This document shows positions 32,700 through 45,800 of a stretch of DNA of 64,000 nt, piece by piece. The notes under the pieces are model-generated. The model was not told the origin of the DNA and did not search any database. It saw only the letters and a list, made by a program, of their open reading frames with translations. The position numbers and the translations under genes are program-made. Numbering within the stretch: the first letter of the stretch is position 1; the number at the start of each line of letters is the position of its first letter. The stretch lies in the NCBI GenBank assembly GCA_037179515.1, contig JAXCGZ010019130.1, positions 28,501 through 92,500 of the forward strand, written 5' to 3'. This DNA is from Halocaridina rubra. Lineage: Eukaryota > Arthropoda > Malacostraca > Decapoda > Atyidae.

Positions 32700-33450
32700 A
32701 AGAAAAGGAGGTATGAAGGTGTGATTGTGATGACAGCACTGTATGGAGCAGAGACTTGGAATACAAAAGAAGATGAAAAGAGCAAGTTGAATGTAATGGA
32801 GATGAGGTGTTTGAGAAGTATGATTGGTGTATCTAGAATAGATGGACTAACAAATGAGGATATTAGGTAGAGAACTGGTGTTGAAATAAAGCTGTTGGAT
32901 AGGTTAGATCACAGATTATTGAGTTGGTTTGGACACATGGAAAAAATGAGTGATGAACAAATAGCAAAGAGTGTGGAGTGCAGAAGTGGTTGGAGTTAGG
33001 CCAAGAGGAAGACCTAAAATGAGATGGATGGATGGTGTGAAATGGGCACTGAATGCATGTAGAACATCAGTGGAGCAGGAAAGAGAGCGTGCAAGACATT
33101 AGAATGAGTGGAGGAAGATTGTGTATAGGTGACACGGGCCAAAGGGATTTCTCGCACCTGTTAGCTCAGTGAACTGTGATGGACGGGTGTGAGGGGAGTT
33201 GCCATGTAACGAAGTGGTGGGGGTAAACCAGATGGGGCTGTCAGGTCTCACTGTAGAATATCCTTGCCCACCTACCTTGTGGGTGACCAAAGCAGGGTGG
33301 CAGGAGGGTATATGTGGTAACCCTTTATCCCCAAGGTGCTAGGAGGAGTAGTTGAGGTATGTGTGGATCATGGTGAATGCGTGTTCTTGGCTCGGCCATC
33401 CCCCTTACATGAGGCCATGTATGTGTATGTATGTATATGTGTGCCTACTT
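32700..33450 (+). mobile_element. RTE-like LINE fragment (second family)
   Basis: Reads YEGVIVMTALYGAETWNTKE, LRSMIGVSRIDGLTNED and LLSWFGHMEKMSDEQIAKS, then degrades by frame changes. The 3' UTR from about 33120 (gacacgggccaaagggattt) matches that of 42970-43290. It ends in a tatgtatg tail. Confidence 0.8.
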
Positions 33451-34762
33451 TAAAAATGTTTTTATGGAACTTAAAATTAAAATATTTTTCTCTATTCATC
33501 TAGGAACTACATCTGGAATTAAAAAACATGACATCTAGAATACAAAATATACCTATCTACTCCTTTCTCATTGTCACATCGAATAACTAACAATATTGAC
33601 AACTATGATATGCAGAACTTCCCACTTAACAATAGTGACGTTAATGATAAAATGCAAAAATTAATCATAACACACTGGTATTCCATATTGTCAAGTCACC
33701 TATTAAATAGGCACAGTAAATTCAAACATCTTAAAGTAATGAGAAAACGATACTAGAGAATGCTGTATATTTGAGGCTTTAACTGGATAGCCTCTCTAAC
33801 ACAACTCAGAAGTTGTTCATGAGAATGGCCAACATAGAGCCCAAAACATTCAAATATATATTCTTATTCTGATATTTTTTTACCGATACATATCGTTAGT
33901 ATGAGACTTTGTGATGGAATATTTAGTCTATATACAGCTTTAATATATTTTGCCTTCAGTGTATCCACAATTGGTTAAAAAAAATAATGGAATGAAATGG
34001 GGCTACATCATACTCAGATCATCTTCATCCCTTCAATCAGTTGTTCTAGGATAAAAAAAAAACGATAATTTATTTAGAGAAGGCAGGATTGCCCACTCTA
34101 ACCTCCCCTTATAACTCTTTCAGATAGCTCGTACAACATGCAGTGTGTACAAATGAGAAACTCTTTCTCCCTCACCAAGATATTTAGGAAAATGGCAACG
34201 CATACTTCATAGAAAGACTACTTATAAATATTGCTAATGCTGCATTATAAAAGGGGGGCGTTGTAACAATATACAGTACAAAAAACATGAAATAGTATTT
34301 ACCAAGATCGTTGATATGAAGACTAAAAACCTGGTTCTAAATAGTCAGTTACTATTATATCCACTGATTATTAGTTTCATTTGAAATATCTGACTGAATA
34401 TATGACTAGGTATTATAAATAGACTGTTTTATTTATTTATCTATGGACCTCCTAGGTGAGCTGCTACTTCCATCCCAGCAGCATTTTCCCTATGTTTTAT
34501 TGGGTCGCTGTTTGCACTACCCTGTTGGAGCTTGTGTTGGTATAGCTTAATTTTACGGCCGCATGCTCTTCCTGGCACCGACGCTTACCGTGATCTGGGC
34601 TTGGAACCGGCACTAAGTTGAGATTGATTTGTTCCCCCAGTGGATTCTTGAATGGGCCACCCACCAGAGGTTGGGTCTTACCTTGTAAAGATGCAGTTGA
34701 GAATATAAATATTAAGTCTCAAAAAAATAATATACAGTTACGTATGGTGCAGTGAATATAAA

Positions 34763-34768
<6 letters not shown>
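33451..34768. other. intergenic, nothing recognised
   Basis: AT-rich sequence. A GC-richer stretch at 34440-34690 (ctgctacttccatcccagca ... gatctgggcttggaaccggc) looks like an old repeat but no second copy is present in the window. Confidence 0.45.

Positions 34769-34835
<67 letters not shown>
34769..34835. repeat. (TA)n microsatellite
   Basis: About 33 TA units directly upstream of the RTE-tailed SINE-like element. Confidence 0.96.
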
Positions 34836-34837
<2 letters not shown>

Positions 34838-35075
34838 TGTGCCCTGTGGGGCGGGCACAATATCAAAGAATAGCCTCACCGTATTCCCTGCGTGTCGTAA
34901 AAGGCGACTAAAAGTGGACGGGGCGGGGGGACTAGGAATCCCCCCCCCTTGTACCAACCTCCTGTGAGACGTCAAAGAAGAGGGGGAGTAGAGGGGAGAA
35001 TAACTTCTCCCCAAACTGTTTTCCTTTTTTGATGTCGGCTACCCCCCAATTAAAGGGGGAAACAGCCAAGGTATA
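34836..35075 (+). mobile_element. non-autonomous SINE-like element with an RTE-type tail
   Basis: GC-rich head (cctgtgccctgtggggcggg ... ctgcgtgtcgtaaaaggcga) followed by the same 3' end as the LINE at 28400-29945: gatgtcggctaccccccaat, taaagggggaaacagccaag, then a TATG tail. A shared tail implies mobilisation by that RTE-like LINE. No A/B boxes are obvious, so the head type is unclear. Confidence 0.7.
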
Positions 35076-35108
35076 TGTATGTACAAAATAATCAAGCAGG
35101 GTTTGTAA

Positions 35109-35421
35109 TACAAACACTCCTCGACTTACGAGCTAGTTAGGTTCCAGAAGTCTGTTCAAAGTAGAATTGTTCTGAAGTTGTGTTTAGGTAAAAAAGAAAA
35201 AAGGATTGTACAGTACATACATATGCAGTACTGCATGTACTTAGGCTAAAGACACTTAACTACTACATAAAACATAAAGAATACAGTATTAATTAATTTC
35301 TATACAGTAATAATGTAATAATATAGTACAGTACAGTAATACATACATTAATATATGGGTAGATAATGGGTAGATTTTTGTTCGTAACTTGGTTGTTGGT
35401 AAGTAGGGGAGCTTCTGTATA
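35109..35421. mobile_element. Tigger-like MITE
   Basis: tacaaacactcctcgactta at the left and ggtaagtaggggagcttctg at the right form inverted ends bordered by TA. Same family as 9852-10164 and of similar length (about 312 bp). Confidence 0.75.
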
Positions 35422-37107
35422 TTATTCTGCTAAACCAAATCCTACTGGAAATATATTTCACAGTAAACACAATCATAAAGTGACTAAGCATCAATCAATA
35501 CAAAAGACAGCAGTTCCCCTTGTATGTTTACTTTCATTTACTTTGGTTGGAGTTTACCAACCAGAATTCTCTAACATGTCTTAGCTCTTTGCATGAAGAA
35601 AATACAAATGGGGGGATCCCAGTGCCTCACTTCATCTACTCGGTCGATTTTTATATTCAGTGGAATGGGGAAATGGTATTGTTGATCCCTGTTCAAGGTA
35701 AAAGTAAGAAAACCTGCAGTACGAGGGAAAGAAAGAGTGAACTTAAAGAAGAATTAAGTAATGAATACATACTCTTATGATATTAAAACACTACATACAA
35801 AAAAATATGAATATAATGCCAGAATTAAAATCAATTACCTTGATAATTAATGAACCAGTGAATCTATAATAGTCAGTATCACCAATGAATATAACCAGTC
35901 ACTGTCACATCTATAATGATAACTGTTATTACCATTTAGTAATAAATGAGACTAAAGAATAACATAAAATATAAACATTTAATTTATAAAAAGGTTCTCA
36001 TATATAAATTTTCCACTAGGTATATTAAAATGTATATAAAATTTAAAAAACATTTAAACAAACAATATATAAAATTATGACTAAAATTTACTTCCTAACT
36101 ATATTAAAACTAAAAGCTTTGGCTAATATTGCTGCAAATTTTACTAGGATATTCAGTAAACGTAAATTTTCCTCTTGTGTTTTGCTATTTTTCATTACCA
36201 TAAAAAACTCATTTGAAGCTTTTTAATTCCATTTTTGTGCAAAGCTTTCAGGCTACAGTAACAAATATCACACTTTACAACAGAGGTAGAGTACAGAACA
36301 ACATATCTGTATCTGTAAACCCCATTGGCCATCAAAAATTCATATACCAATTACTGAAAAATGTAAAAAAATTCTACTGTGCTTCTGTGGTCACCTGGAT
36401 CCAAGCACCCTACATATATCTATATCTAGGAAATCACAAGTATCATCAGTGCTAAATATATAAGTTTCCTTGGTTGGCATGTAAAGGCAATTAATTACAC
36501 GTGAACTGCAATATTGCCACATTCTGCTTACTGTCCCTGTGAAAGCCATTCCACTTACTCTATTAAAAACATTCCTTGAAACAATGATGGGGGCATACAA
36601 ATTTTTACCATTTGTATTGTTTTTCATATTAGATCCATTTATATATCTACTTATATAATTAGTATCTAGCAGTATTCAATAAACTTTCATGAAATACACT
36701 GTAGAGAGTTTTCTTAATAAAAAATTGTCATATGTATGAAAAGTATCATGCATGAAAATATACCCCATATAAAAAGTGTATACAGTTGAGGCTACAACAT
36801 TAACTATAAACACACCAATAAGGCTCTGGAAAAGATATGATATAGCATTATAGGAAACCAGCCTATAAAACAGAGCACATAGAGAGAGCAAAAGAACCTC
36901 TGGAAGAGATATGATATAATATTCAAACACTCAGCATTTACATATCCAAATATTTGCATTTATATTATTAAAATTTGTTTGCTCTCCTGTTTCAATTCAT
37001 AAACAGTTACTGTATTCACCAAATTCCTAATAGGAAGAGCTAGAGACAAGACAGCATAAAGCTATAGTCACAAATCCTGGAATGGCAGAACAAGAGGTCA
37101 CACGTCT
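35422..37107. other. 3' side of TMEM42; intergenic or long 3' UTR
   Basis: AT-rich; the TMEM42 3' UTR must start here at 37107. No AATAAA close to the stop was seen on the minus strand, so a long UTR is possible. Short open frames here show no family resemblance. Confidence 0.45.
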
Positions 37108-38901
37108 TCAATGCATCTTTGGTCGAGTTCCTGGCTTACGAGGTGTAATATTTCTTGCGTGATGCATCAACATAAGCCCACTTATGATCAATACAGTACC
37201 CATCCACCATAGGCAGCGCACCACTTCACCAAAGAGAACTTGGCCCAATATAGCCTGAAAAAAGACAATTTTACTGTATATTGTAATTCAAGAACTATAG
37301 TATGATCATCCATCTTTTCCAAATCATGGCACATTGAGCAGGATGCAAAATCTATTAGGCACATCACCATTATTTCCATGATTTATTTTGTATTTGAATA
37401 AAGGGATACTAATTCTGCATTTAAAAGTTCAGTCACTACAATTCTAATTACTGTATTATCAGAATAAGTAATGCTGAGCGTGGCTATTAAATGATTTACA
37501 GGTATTTTAAAAAAAATTTTACCATAGGTTACTGAAGTTACTGATATGAAATATCAGATACTACCAAAACTTCTACAACACACCTGCACACCCTTCACAG
37601 CATACCTGTCTTCCATAATTTAAAGGTTGAAAATTGCTCGATAACAGTATGAAAATAAGCATATTAAATACATGTAAGATTTAAATTAGAGGTTAAAATA
37701 CCCTAAAGAGCAAGTTATATATTTATCATTTCGAAATTATTATATTTACTACATTACCAGCATATCTACAGCTCTGAAGTATCCTTTCAATCAAAATTTT
37801 CCCTACATGAGCAGCCTCTCTTAACATACTCCATGTCAACTGAACATTATTTTCCTCCTTAAATGCCCATATACCTTTTCCTTCCACGTTCCAGGTATGG
37901 AAAGGCTGAGTGATATTCATCACTTCAATACAACTACTGATATTAATAATTTGACTTTGATTTTTCTTTTTATATAAAATAATACACACTTAATAATAAA
38001 GTGATAAAAACAGCATATCCTGATTCCTTTAAATAAAAAAAACAGGGATGATGGAATTCCCCCAAAAATATATCAATATATAATTAGCAATACCAACAAA
38101 ATCAGAAAAGATACTATGACTGTTAATTAGTATACCGTGAAGAAGAAATTTGCTGCAGTGTTGGTTATGGTGGCTTCAAGAGATGTGGCTGAAAAACGAA
38201 GTGCTTTTGTGAATGTTGTCCACATGACGCAGTTTATGCCCACCATTAACGCAAAGAACAGCAAGCGAAGAAAAACAGCATACTGGAAAGAAAAGAAAAA
38301 TTCCATATTATGAAGATAAAATTAATGAATATGCTGTACTGTTTTTTATTTGTGACACCAAAACAGGCAAATTGCCCGAATTTGGGTCGGGCACTATAAA
38401 CACACAAAAGCAAAAAGAAACACAGATGTGGCCAGTCAGATGTGAAGGGATAATATGAGATGAGTAACGAATGTGCCAGAATATTTGATGTAAGTGTAGG
38501 CATAGGAAAAGAATCATAACTGAATGAAGACGTAACGTCAAGCTGTGTATGGTATTCACTGCAAAAATCTCTATTCACTGCAAGTGATAAGAGATGACAG
38601 GGGACATATATGAAGTCAAGGAATAACCAAAAGAAGATGCTAAATCTGGAAAATACAAGATACCCTAATATAGAATCTAATCTTAAGCATAAAAAAATAA
38701 AAAATACAAACTTTAAGACAGTATTACCTGATCACAGACTACAGTAAAACTATCATCTTCATAAGGTTCTTTGCCATTTATCAATGCAATAGAGTCTTCA
38801 CAAAGTTCCTGAGCTTCAGAGGTAGCCATGGCATATTTGCCACACAGACTGGCCAATGCAGCCATAAGGCCTGATGCCACAGCATATAACTGTCCACGCA
38901 T
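37108..38901 (-). CDS. Tmem42: TMEM42, EamA-like multi-pass membrane protein
   Basis: Exons in transcript order: 38901-38728, 38282-38136, 37254-37108, all phase 0; 155 residues, close to the human protein of about 159. Four hydrophobic spans: about 5-25 (AVASGLMAALASLCGKYAM), 60-80 (FLRLLFFALMVGINCVMW), 93-115 (ATITNTAANFFFTAILG) and 121-139 (LWWMGTVLIISGLMLM). Diagnostic pieces are MWTTFTKALRFS, TNTAANF and the GQVLFGEV...LWWMG run, which match the vertebrate protein block by block. The fold is that of EamA/DMT-type half-transporters; substrate and role are unknown. The ATG lies 2 nt after an acceptor (cttttacag), so a noncoding first exon further right is expected. The first intron contains an antisense-neutral LINE tail at 38335-38530. 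Confidence 0.93.
38335..38530 (-). mobile_element. LINE 3'-UTR fragment in a TMEM42 intron
   Basis: Minus strand: CTTCACATCTGACTGGCCAC, GTGCCCGACCCAAATTCGGG, CCTGTTTTGGTGTCAC, then an A-rich end. Same tail family as 48200-48370 and 7738-7905. Confidence 0.65.
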
Positions 38902-39054
38902 CACTGTAAAAGAGAAGAGCGAGTACTGTATACCAATATGATAAAATTAACACAAATCTATTACAGAAAAATTATGCAGAGCTAAAACATTCTATTAATA
39001 TCTATGAACGAAAATTACAATTACTAAAAAGGTACTTTAAAAAAATTCATATAC

Positions 39055-39055
39055 A

Positions 39056-39147
<92 letters not shown>
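39055..39147. repeat. (TA)n microsatellite
   Basis: About 45 TA units. The right end passes straight into an element starting ACAGGAGGTCCTCGCATAAT. Confidence 0.96.
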
Positions 39148-39149
<2 letters not shown>

Positions 39150-39640
39150 GAGGTCCTCGCATAATGTCGATCCAACTTACGTCGTTTCGCAGTTACGACA
39201 AAGGCCAAAAAATTATTAATAAGCCAAAAAATTTATGCACCCTGCTATAAGCTTCGAATTTGAGTTAAGTTAGGTTAGCTCATTTAAGTTAGCTGGGTAG
39301 GCTAAAAGGGGTGCATACATCAAATCTTTAAGCTTGAGTTAAGATACGTTTTATTCACCTTTAGATAACTTCAAATTTGAGTTACATTAGGTTAGTTGGC
39401 TTATGTTTGGGTAAGTTTGATTATAGAAGTTAAGGGTGAAAATTTAGAGGAGGGAATTATTCTCTTCTTCCACAAAGTGTCAAAAAAATAACACATTTTT
39501 GGTGCGACCTAACTTAACCTAACCTAGGGGAACGCGTCCTTCATACCAGGGGGCTTCGCCCCCGGACCCCCTTAGGTATCCCCATAACTAACATAATACC
39601 AACTTAAGTTGGTTTGGTTGTGTTACCAGCGATATATGAA
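39147..39640. mobile_element. unclassified repeat with one Tigger-like end
   Basis: Begins CAGGAGGTCCTCGCATAATG, typical of pogo/Tigger-type ends, set in TA. Further right are AACCT-rich stretches and a strong hairpin gggggcttcgcccccggacc (39550-39569). The matching inverted end was not found, so the right border is arbitrary. Confidence 0.45.
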
Positions 39641-40437
39641 ACCACTCTTTACCGTTTTTGCGACGTATTCTTCATATCTATAGGAAAATAGTGTTAAAAT
39701 TAATAGTTTAACTTTAAAAGATAATTGCTGAAAACCCATATATTAGTGTATAAATAAATTATTAGGAATAAACTACAATTAGTTTTCATATATGAAGGGT
39801 TTGCTCACCAGACCCCCCCCCCTTACCTAACTAACCAACCAGACCCCAATACTAAATGGTAATTATGGGTTTATACTTCATATAAACTATTTTTTTATTT
39901 TTTTATTTTTTTATGTACATGGTTGTATTGATTCACTTGACAAAAATGTACCAAATTTTCTGAGACCACAAATGGCCAGCACTGAAATTCCACTCATCAT
40001 GCGGCTATTCTGGGATCATTTTCATTTACAGATAATAATTAAAAAAATTACGAAACACATTTATAATAAATACAGTATCACATTAAATTCCAAAATGGAG
40101 AATATACTTGTTGATTTAACAGAAGTTCCGTAGTTTGACATCTTGTTTTGTTGAGAGGCGTCAAGAAAATACCCAAGTTTTATATATACTGAGTTATTAC
40201 TTCACAAGTATTTTATTTTACATAAAATTTAATGAAAAACAAAGAACATAAGACAATTTCAGCTAGAGTATATTATATCCATTATCTTATTCCTCTAATT
40301 CTTTTAATTACTCTTGCCTTTAGTGAAAATATAGAGTAAAAAAATATTGTATTAGCGTTTCCTCAATCCAATATGGCAATATTTTCAGCTCTCTATTCTA
40401 GCCAAGTTCCTCTACCACCAAAACACTAAACCAGATT
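39641..40437. other. intergenic, nothing recognised
   Basis: AT-rich, with a C-run near 39814 and T-runs near 39890. No open frames of interest. Confidence 0.45.
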
Positions 40438-40440
40438 GTC

Positions 40441-40471
<31 letters not shown>

Positions 40472-40520
40472 CTACCTTGGCTGTCTCCCCCAATTGGGGG
40501 GTAGCCGACATCAAAAATAA
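40438..40520 (-). mobile_element. RTE-type LINE tail only
   Basis: A (TATC)n stretch followed by ccttggctgtctcccccaat and ggggggtagccgacatc, the inverse of the 3' end of 28400-29945. The insertion is nearly completely 5'-truncated. Confidence 0.8.
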
Positions 40521-40588
40521 GCAGATTGTATAGGAATATTTTTACTTGAAGAGGAAAGACTTCTAATATTATCAACATTTTTATAATT

Positions 40589-40592
<4 letters not shown>

Positions 40593-40672
<80 letters not shown>
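40593..40672. repeat. (TA)n microsatellite
   Basis: About 40 TA units. Confidence 0.96.
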
Positions 40673-40674
<2 letters not shown>

Positions 40675-40808
40675 CGGACTAATTTAGCATCATGTGCTTA
40701 ATGCTCCAAGACACCATGCTTCAGATATCTCCTTTTCAGGGTTTACAGAGCGAACTTCTTTCGTTAAAGTAGAGGTAAAAATATTATTTGTACCATCATA
40801 TTGAAGTA

Positions 40809-40889
40809 GATCTGAGGTTGGCCAGGGCATGCACTCAGGGTAACGATTACATCCTAGCCCTTGGTAGAAAAGGGAGTCCGTGACGTTAA
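40809..40889 (+). mobile_element. family-A SINE fragment with internal deletion
   Basis: gggcatgcactcagggtaac, then a jump to tagcccttggtagaaaaggg and agtccgtgacgt. The head and about 45 bp of the body are missing. Confidence 0.75.
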
Positions 40890-41246
40890 ATCTTGAAGTA
40901 GATCTTCAACAGGAATTGCATTAGACTTTTTGGAAAAACAGAGAGTAATTAAATTAGTTGAGACTTAAAGCTGCCTGGGGCTCTAATAGCCATGAGGACT
41001 TAAATATCAGAAAAAGCTATATCAAAACGCTAAAATATTTTAGGTTATAAAAAATTTGTGGATAAAAATAAGAAATTTACATGGGCTGGTTTAGTAACAG
41101 TTTTTAATAAATATCTTTGGTAGACCAGTGGTTTGACTCTGAGAAATGTCATTTCATGGGAATACTGCATTCACTTACAATACTTTCATGCGTTATCGCT
41201 TGTTAATCTTTTATCGTGTATGGAAGATAAGCATGATTTGGATATG

Positions 41247-41574
<328 letters not shown>

Positions 41575-41704
41575 CCACCTTCTCTAACATTTTTGTTATT
41601 TTACAACAGTAGTATAGACTGAGGAGCCTCAGAAGAGATTATCAACATTTATCTTCTAATTAATCACCAGCATCAATGACATCACGAGAATTAACTGCAA
41701 CATA

Positions 41705-43290
41705 TATTCATGTAGTTTATAAGGTTTATGAAAGAGTGCTAAGTGAGAGAACTTGGAAAGGTATTTAGAGAATACTTAGGAAGAACAGTGTGTGTTCAGG
41801 AGAGGAAGAGGATGTGTGGATCAGGTGTTTGTGGTAAGACAGATGTGTGGGAAATTCTTAAAGAAAAGTAGGGACACTTTTTGGGCCTTTATGGATTTAG
41901 AGAAAGCTTATGACAGAGTGGATAGAGAGGCGATGTTGAGTGTGCTGGGACTGTATGGAAGAAGTGGAAGTTTGTTGAAAGCAGTGAAGAGTTTTTACAT
42001 GAATAGTAGAGCATGTGTGAGACTCGGGAATGGTATGGGTAATTGGCTTGAAGTAAATGTAGGGTTACAACAAGGTTGTGTAATGTAGCCATGGTTGTTG
42101 AGTGTGTATATGGATGAAGTGGTAAGGAGAGTAATGAAAGAGTATTAGACAGAGGCATGTAATTAGTGGATGACTATGGAAGGTTGTGCTTATTGAATTA
42201 ATTGCTCTTCTCGGATGACAGAGCACTGATGGCTGATACTGAGAATAAAGTAAATCGTTTGGTGATTGAGTTTTTTAGGGTGAGTGCAAGAAGGAAGTTG
42301 CTAGTGATTATTGGTTAAAGTCACGAAATGCACGAGGAGTGTCAATGTTGGTAGATTGGATGTAGGAGTGAATGGAGAGTTGCTTGAAAGCTGAAAGCTT
42401 TAAGAATCTGGGGTCGAGCGTATCAAGGAATGGACAAGTGGATACGGAGGTTAGTCATAGAGTGAATGACGTGAGTAATTATCTAGGTGGATTGAAAAGT
42501 GTGATGGAAAATAGGTACAATATTTGGGAATGAATACAAAGAAAAGGATATATGAGGGTGTGATTGTGCCAACAGGAATGTATGGAGCAGAGACTTGGAA
42601 TGCAAGAGAGGATGAAAAAAAAAAGTTGAATGCAATGGATATTAGGTGTTTGGGAAGTATGATTGGTGTATTTAGAATAGATAGAGTGAGAAATGAGGAG
42701 ATCATGTTGAGAACAGGTGTTGAAAGAAGGCTGTTTGATAGGTTAGAACAGAAAGTGTTGAGTTGGTTTGGGCACATGGAAAGAATGAGTGAGGAAAGAA
42801 TAGCAAAGAGGGTGTGGAGTGCAGAAGTGGTTGGAGTTAGGCCAAGAGGAAGACCTAGAATGAGATAGATGGATGGCTTCAGAAGGGCATTGTATGCAAG
42901 TAGAATGTCAGTGGAGAAGGGAAGAGAGCAAGCAAGAGATAGGAATGAGTGGAGGAAAATTGTATATAGGTGACACGGGCCAGTGGGATTTTTTGTACCT
43001 GCTAGCTAAGCAAATTGTGATGGATGGGTGTGAGGGAAGTGGCCATGTGATGAAGCAGTGGGGGTAAACCAGCTGCGGCTGTTGGGTCTCACTGTAGAAT
43101 ATCCTTGCCCACCTACCTTGTGGGTAACCCAAGTTGGATGGAAGGGGGGAGGAAATACAGCAGCCCTTTATCCCAAAGAGCTAAGAGGAGTAGTTGAGGT
43201 ATATGTGGATCATGGTGAATGCGTGTTTCTTGGCTCGGTCACCCCCCTTACAAGGGGAAATTGGGCCATGTGTATGCTAACCTGTAAGTA
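41705..43290 (+). mobile_element. RTE-like LINE (second family), longer copy, decayed
   Basis: RT pieces: FRRGRGCVDQVFVVRQ, AFMDLEKAYDRVDREAM, VGLQQGCVM followed by a stop at 42088. The C-terminal frame 42524-42868 reads GVIVPTGMYGAETWNARED, SMIGVFRIDRVRNEE, LSWFGHMERMSEERIAKRV and RPRGRPRMR. The 3' UTR runs to about 43290. Many stops and frame changes between 42090 and 42520. Confidence 0.85.
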
Positions 43291-43539
43291 ATCAAAAGTG
43301 AATAAGCAACTTATTTGGCATTAAGGGCGGTTCCCCCAAGCCCATGGAAATCATTCTTCATATACACAAGGAAAACCATGGATTTGTTTTATTTTTCTGA
43401 TCGTACTGTTTTAAATTTAAGAGAAATGAACCCTTTAAGCATATATGAGTTTTTTCAGTACTTTACTGTTAAAGCCCTATAATTAACACATCATGTGATG
43501 ACGTGGAGAAGGTAAATAGCTTGTTGTTTTAGATTCTCC

Positions 43540-43735
43540 ACCCACAGATGGGTGGAACGGGTCATGGAAGACCCATAGGGCGGTCGCCAGCCGGTACAGG
43601 CCCCAACCCCCACTGTGGTACCTAGCCACAGCAGTAACCTCCCCAGTAAACAGCTTAAACTCTCTTGCGTGGACGAGGCGCGATCCTTCGACCTTGCGAA
43701 TGATAGCTGTGGCTCTTGGGCCTCATGGCACAGTG
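43540..43735 (-). mobile_element. SINE family B copy
   Basis: Minus strand: TTCGCAAGGTCGAAGGATCG, AGAGTTTAAGCTGTTTACTG, GTTACTGCTGTGG, ACCACAGTGGGGGTTGGGGC. The same order occurs on plus at 63681-63860. The head resembles a tRNA (B-box-like GGTCGAAGGATC). Confidence 0.7.
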
Positions 43736-43833
43736 TACTGGAAGTCGTTATCTTTACTTGATTAAGTCTTTATCTATTATTCTATGTGATAATAAAATTA
43801 TCAGAGAGGCGGTCTTTGCTTTGCTACATGCAG

Positions 43834-43985
43834 GAATTGGGTAGTTCAGTGGCTAGAGCGCTCAACTTGGAAATTGAAATATCCATGTTAAGTCCTACTG
43901 TGGGGTGTTATAAAAACATCCAGCCTAAATTCCTCAGCTCCAAGCTATGTCCAACCCCATTTGATTGAGGGTTAATAGTGGCACA
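43834..43985 (+). mobile_element. tRNA-derived SINE, third type
   Basis: The sequence gggtagttcagtggctagag is a D-arm/A-box-like start, with a poor B box after it (ccatgttaagtcctactg). The body runs tgttataaaaacatccagcc to about 43985. Single clear copy in the window; 18255-18365 may be related. Confidence 0.5.
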
Positions 43986-44134
43986 AATCGGTAAACAATA
44001 ACTTGTTGAAGATGGTGGTATAGAGAATGTATGGTTATTACTTAGCTCGATTTGAAAGATGTTTGATATGATACTACAGAGGGGATATTGATAGCTAACT
44101 ATGATTATTGTACACATGCACACACACAAAAGCT

Positions 44135-45800
44135 AAAGAGGGCAGATGGAAGCATCACTGAGACATGATGAGATCTGTGAAGAATTGAACAAGGAATTTC
44201 AGTCAATATTTACAGTAGAAACTATTCCATCCCCTCAGATTGCAGAGATAATAAGATCATGGGCTGGTGTTAGAGAATATTTTTTCAGCCACAGAGGTAT
44301 GCAATGTGCTGATGGAAGTAGATGCCCATAAAACTTGCATCCTGATGACATATCCCCTTTCATACTCAAGAAATGTGTCAATTAAATATCAATTGCACTA
44401 TGCATCATATTTGACACGTCGCTGATATTTAGGGAGATTCCAAGATGCTGGAAACAAGCGAATGTGGTACCTATCTTCAAAAAGGAGAGATACAGCTCTA
44501 AGCTATAGGCCTATTTTCTTGACCAGCATAGTTTGCAAATTTATGGAGAAAGTACTAAAAAAGCGCATCTCTCTTCACTTGGAATTCTTCAGCTTTTTGT
44601 CAGTATGGCAAAATGGTTACAGATACTATAAATCAACAGTAACAACTCATTAGAATTTTATGAAGAGGTAAGAAAGATCTTGAAAGAAACAGAGGGTTGG
44701 GGAGATTGCATATTCCTAGATTTTCAGAAGGCATTTGATATGGTCCCACATTGGAGTCTTTTCAGGAAGCTGCAAGTAATGTCAAGAATTGGTGGAAATG
44801 TCTTGGAATTGATAAAAACCAACTTAGAAGGAAGGAAACAGAGGGTGAGAGTAAGACACTCAGTTTCTGAATTTGAGAAAGGTTAGTAGTGGGGTTAAAC
44901 AGGATTCAATTTTAGGGCCAGTTTTGTGCCATGTATATGTAAATGACCTACTGGAGTTTGTTAATTAATTTTTAATATGTTTGCAGATGTTGTCTCTTCA
45001 GGAAGACCTAAATAGTATGCATGAGTGAATAGATTAGTTGCTAATAAAATCCGTTACTTCATACTGTAAGGTGATAAGAATGGGTACAAGTGCAAGATGG
45101 CTCAAGAGACAGAGAATATGAGAGATTTGGAGTAAATACATTGGTAGAATTGTCTCCAGAAATGCATATACATGGCACAGTAAGGGCTGCATATGATTTC
45201 TTAGCAAATGTGATGGTAGTCTTCAGACACATGGACAAGGAAATGTTCAGAAATAGTTATGTAACTAGTGCGTCCAAAGCTTGAATATGCAGCACTCTTT
45301 TGGAATCCGCGCTTGAAAAAGCATATTTATAAGCTGGAAAAAGTTCAAAGACATGCTACGAAACTGGTGCCAGAAATATGCAATCTCTGTTACGGGGAGA
45401 GGCTGAAGAAATTAGACTTACGATACTCGAAACTAGAAGAATGGGGGGATATGGTGACGGTTTTTAAATTCCTTCATGGCTATGACAGAGTGGACAGGGA
45501 TCAATAATTTGATATGGCTGGCTCTAGAACTAGAGGTCATAGTTTGAAACTTCGTAAGAACATTTTTTTTTTCTTTCAGAATATAAGGAAGTATTTTTTA
45601 GTACAAAGGTAGTTGATGATTGGAATTTGCTGAGCGAGGAGATGGTTAATGCTAACTCTATTCATAGTTTTGGGGACAATACGATAAGTATCATTGAGTA
45701 TAAAAATGGAACCGATCAGGAGACGGGGAGCTCCGAGCATATGGCTCTTTCCCTTAAGCACAATCATGTAATTACAATTAGATAATAGCACACATATGGA
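44135..45800 (+). mobile_element. CR1-like LINE, decayed
   Basis: Readable blocks in several frames: HPDDISPFILKKC near 44340, CIFLDFQKAFDMVPHWS (RT motif A) at 44710-44760, GRKQRVRVRHS near 44835, then RPKLEYAALFWNPRLKKHI and KLEKVQRHATKLVPE at 45270-45385 and RTRGHSLKLRKN near 45530. The order matches the CR1 C-terminal half. Stops and frame changes throughout; motif C is not readable. Confidence 0.82.

Noticed and set aside
37726..37989. 87-codon minus-strand frame in the last TMEM42 intron
   Set aside because: It would interrupt the conserved TMEM42 protein between exons that already join in phase; no family pattern.
39241..39530. AACCT/TTAGG-like stretches suggesting interstitial telomere repeats
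   Set aside because: Only short interrupted runs of two or three units; they look like part of the element at 39147-39640.
43786..43968. Short open frame over the tRNA-like SINE
   Set aside because: Overlaps the SINE head and has no protein resemblance.
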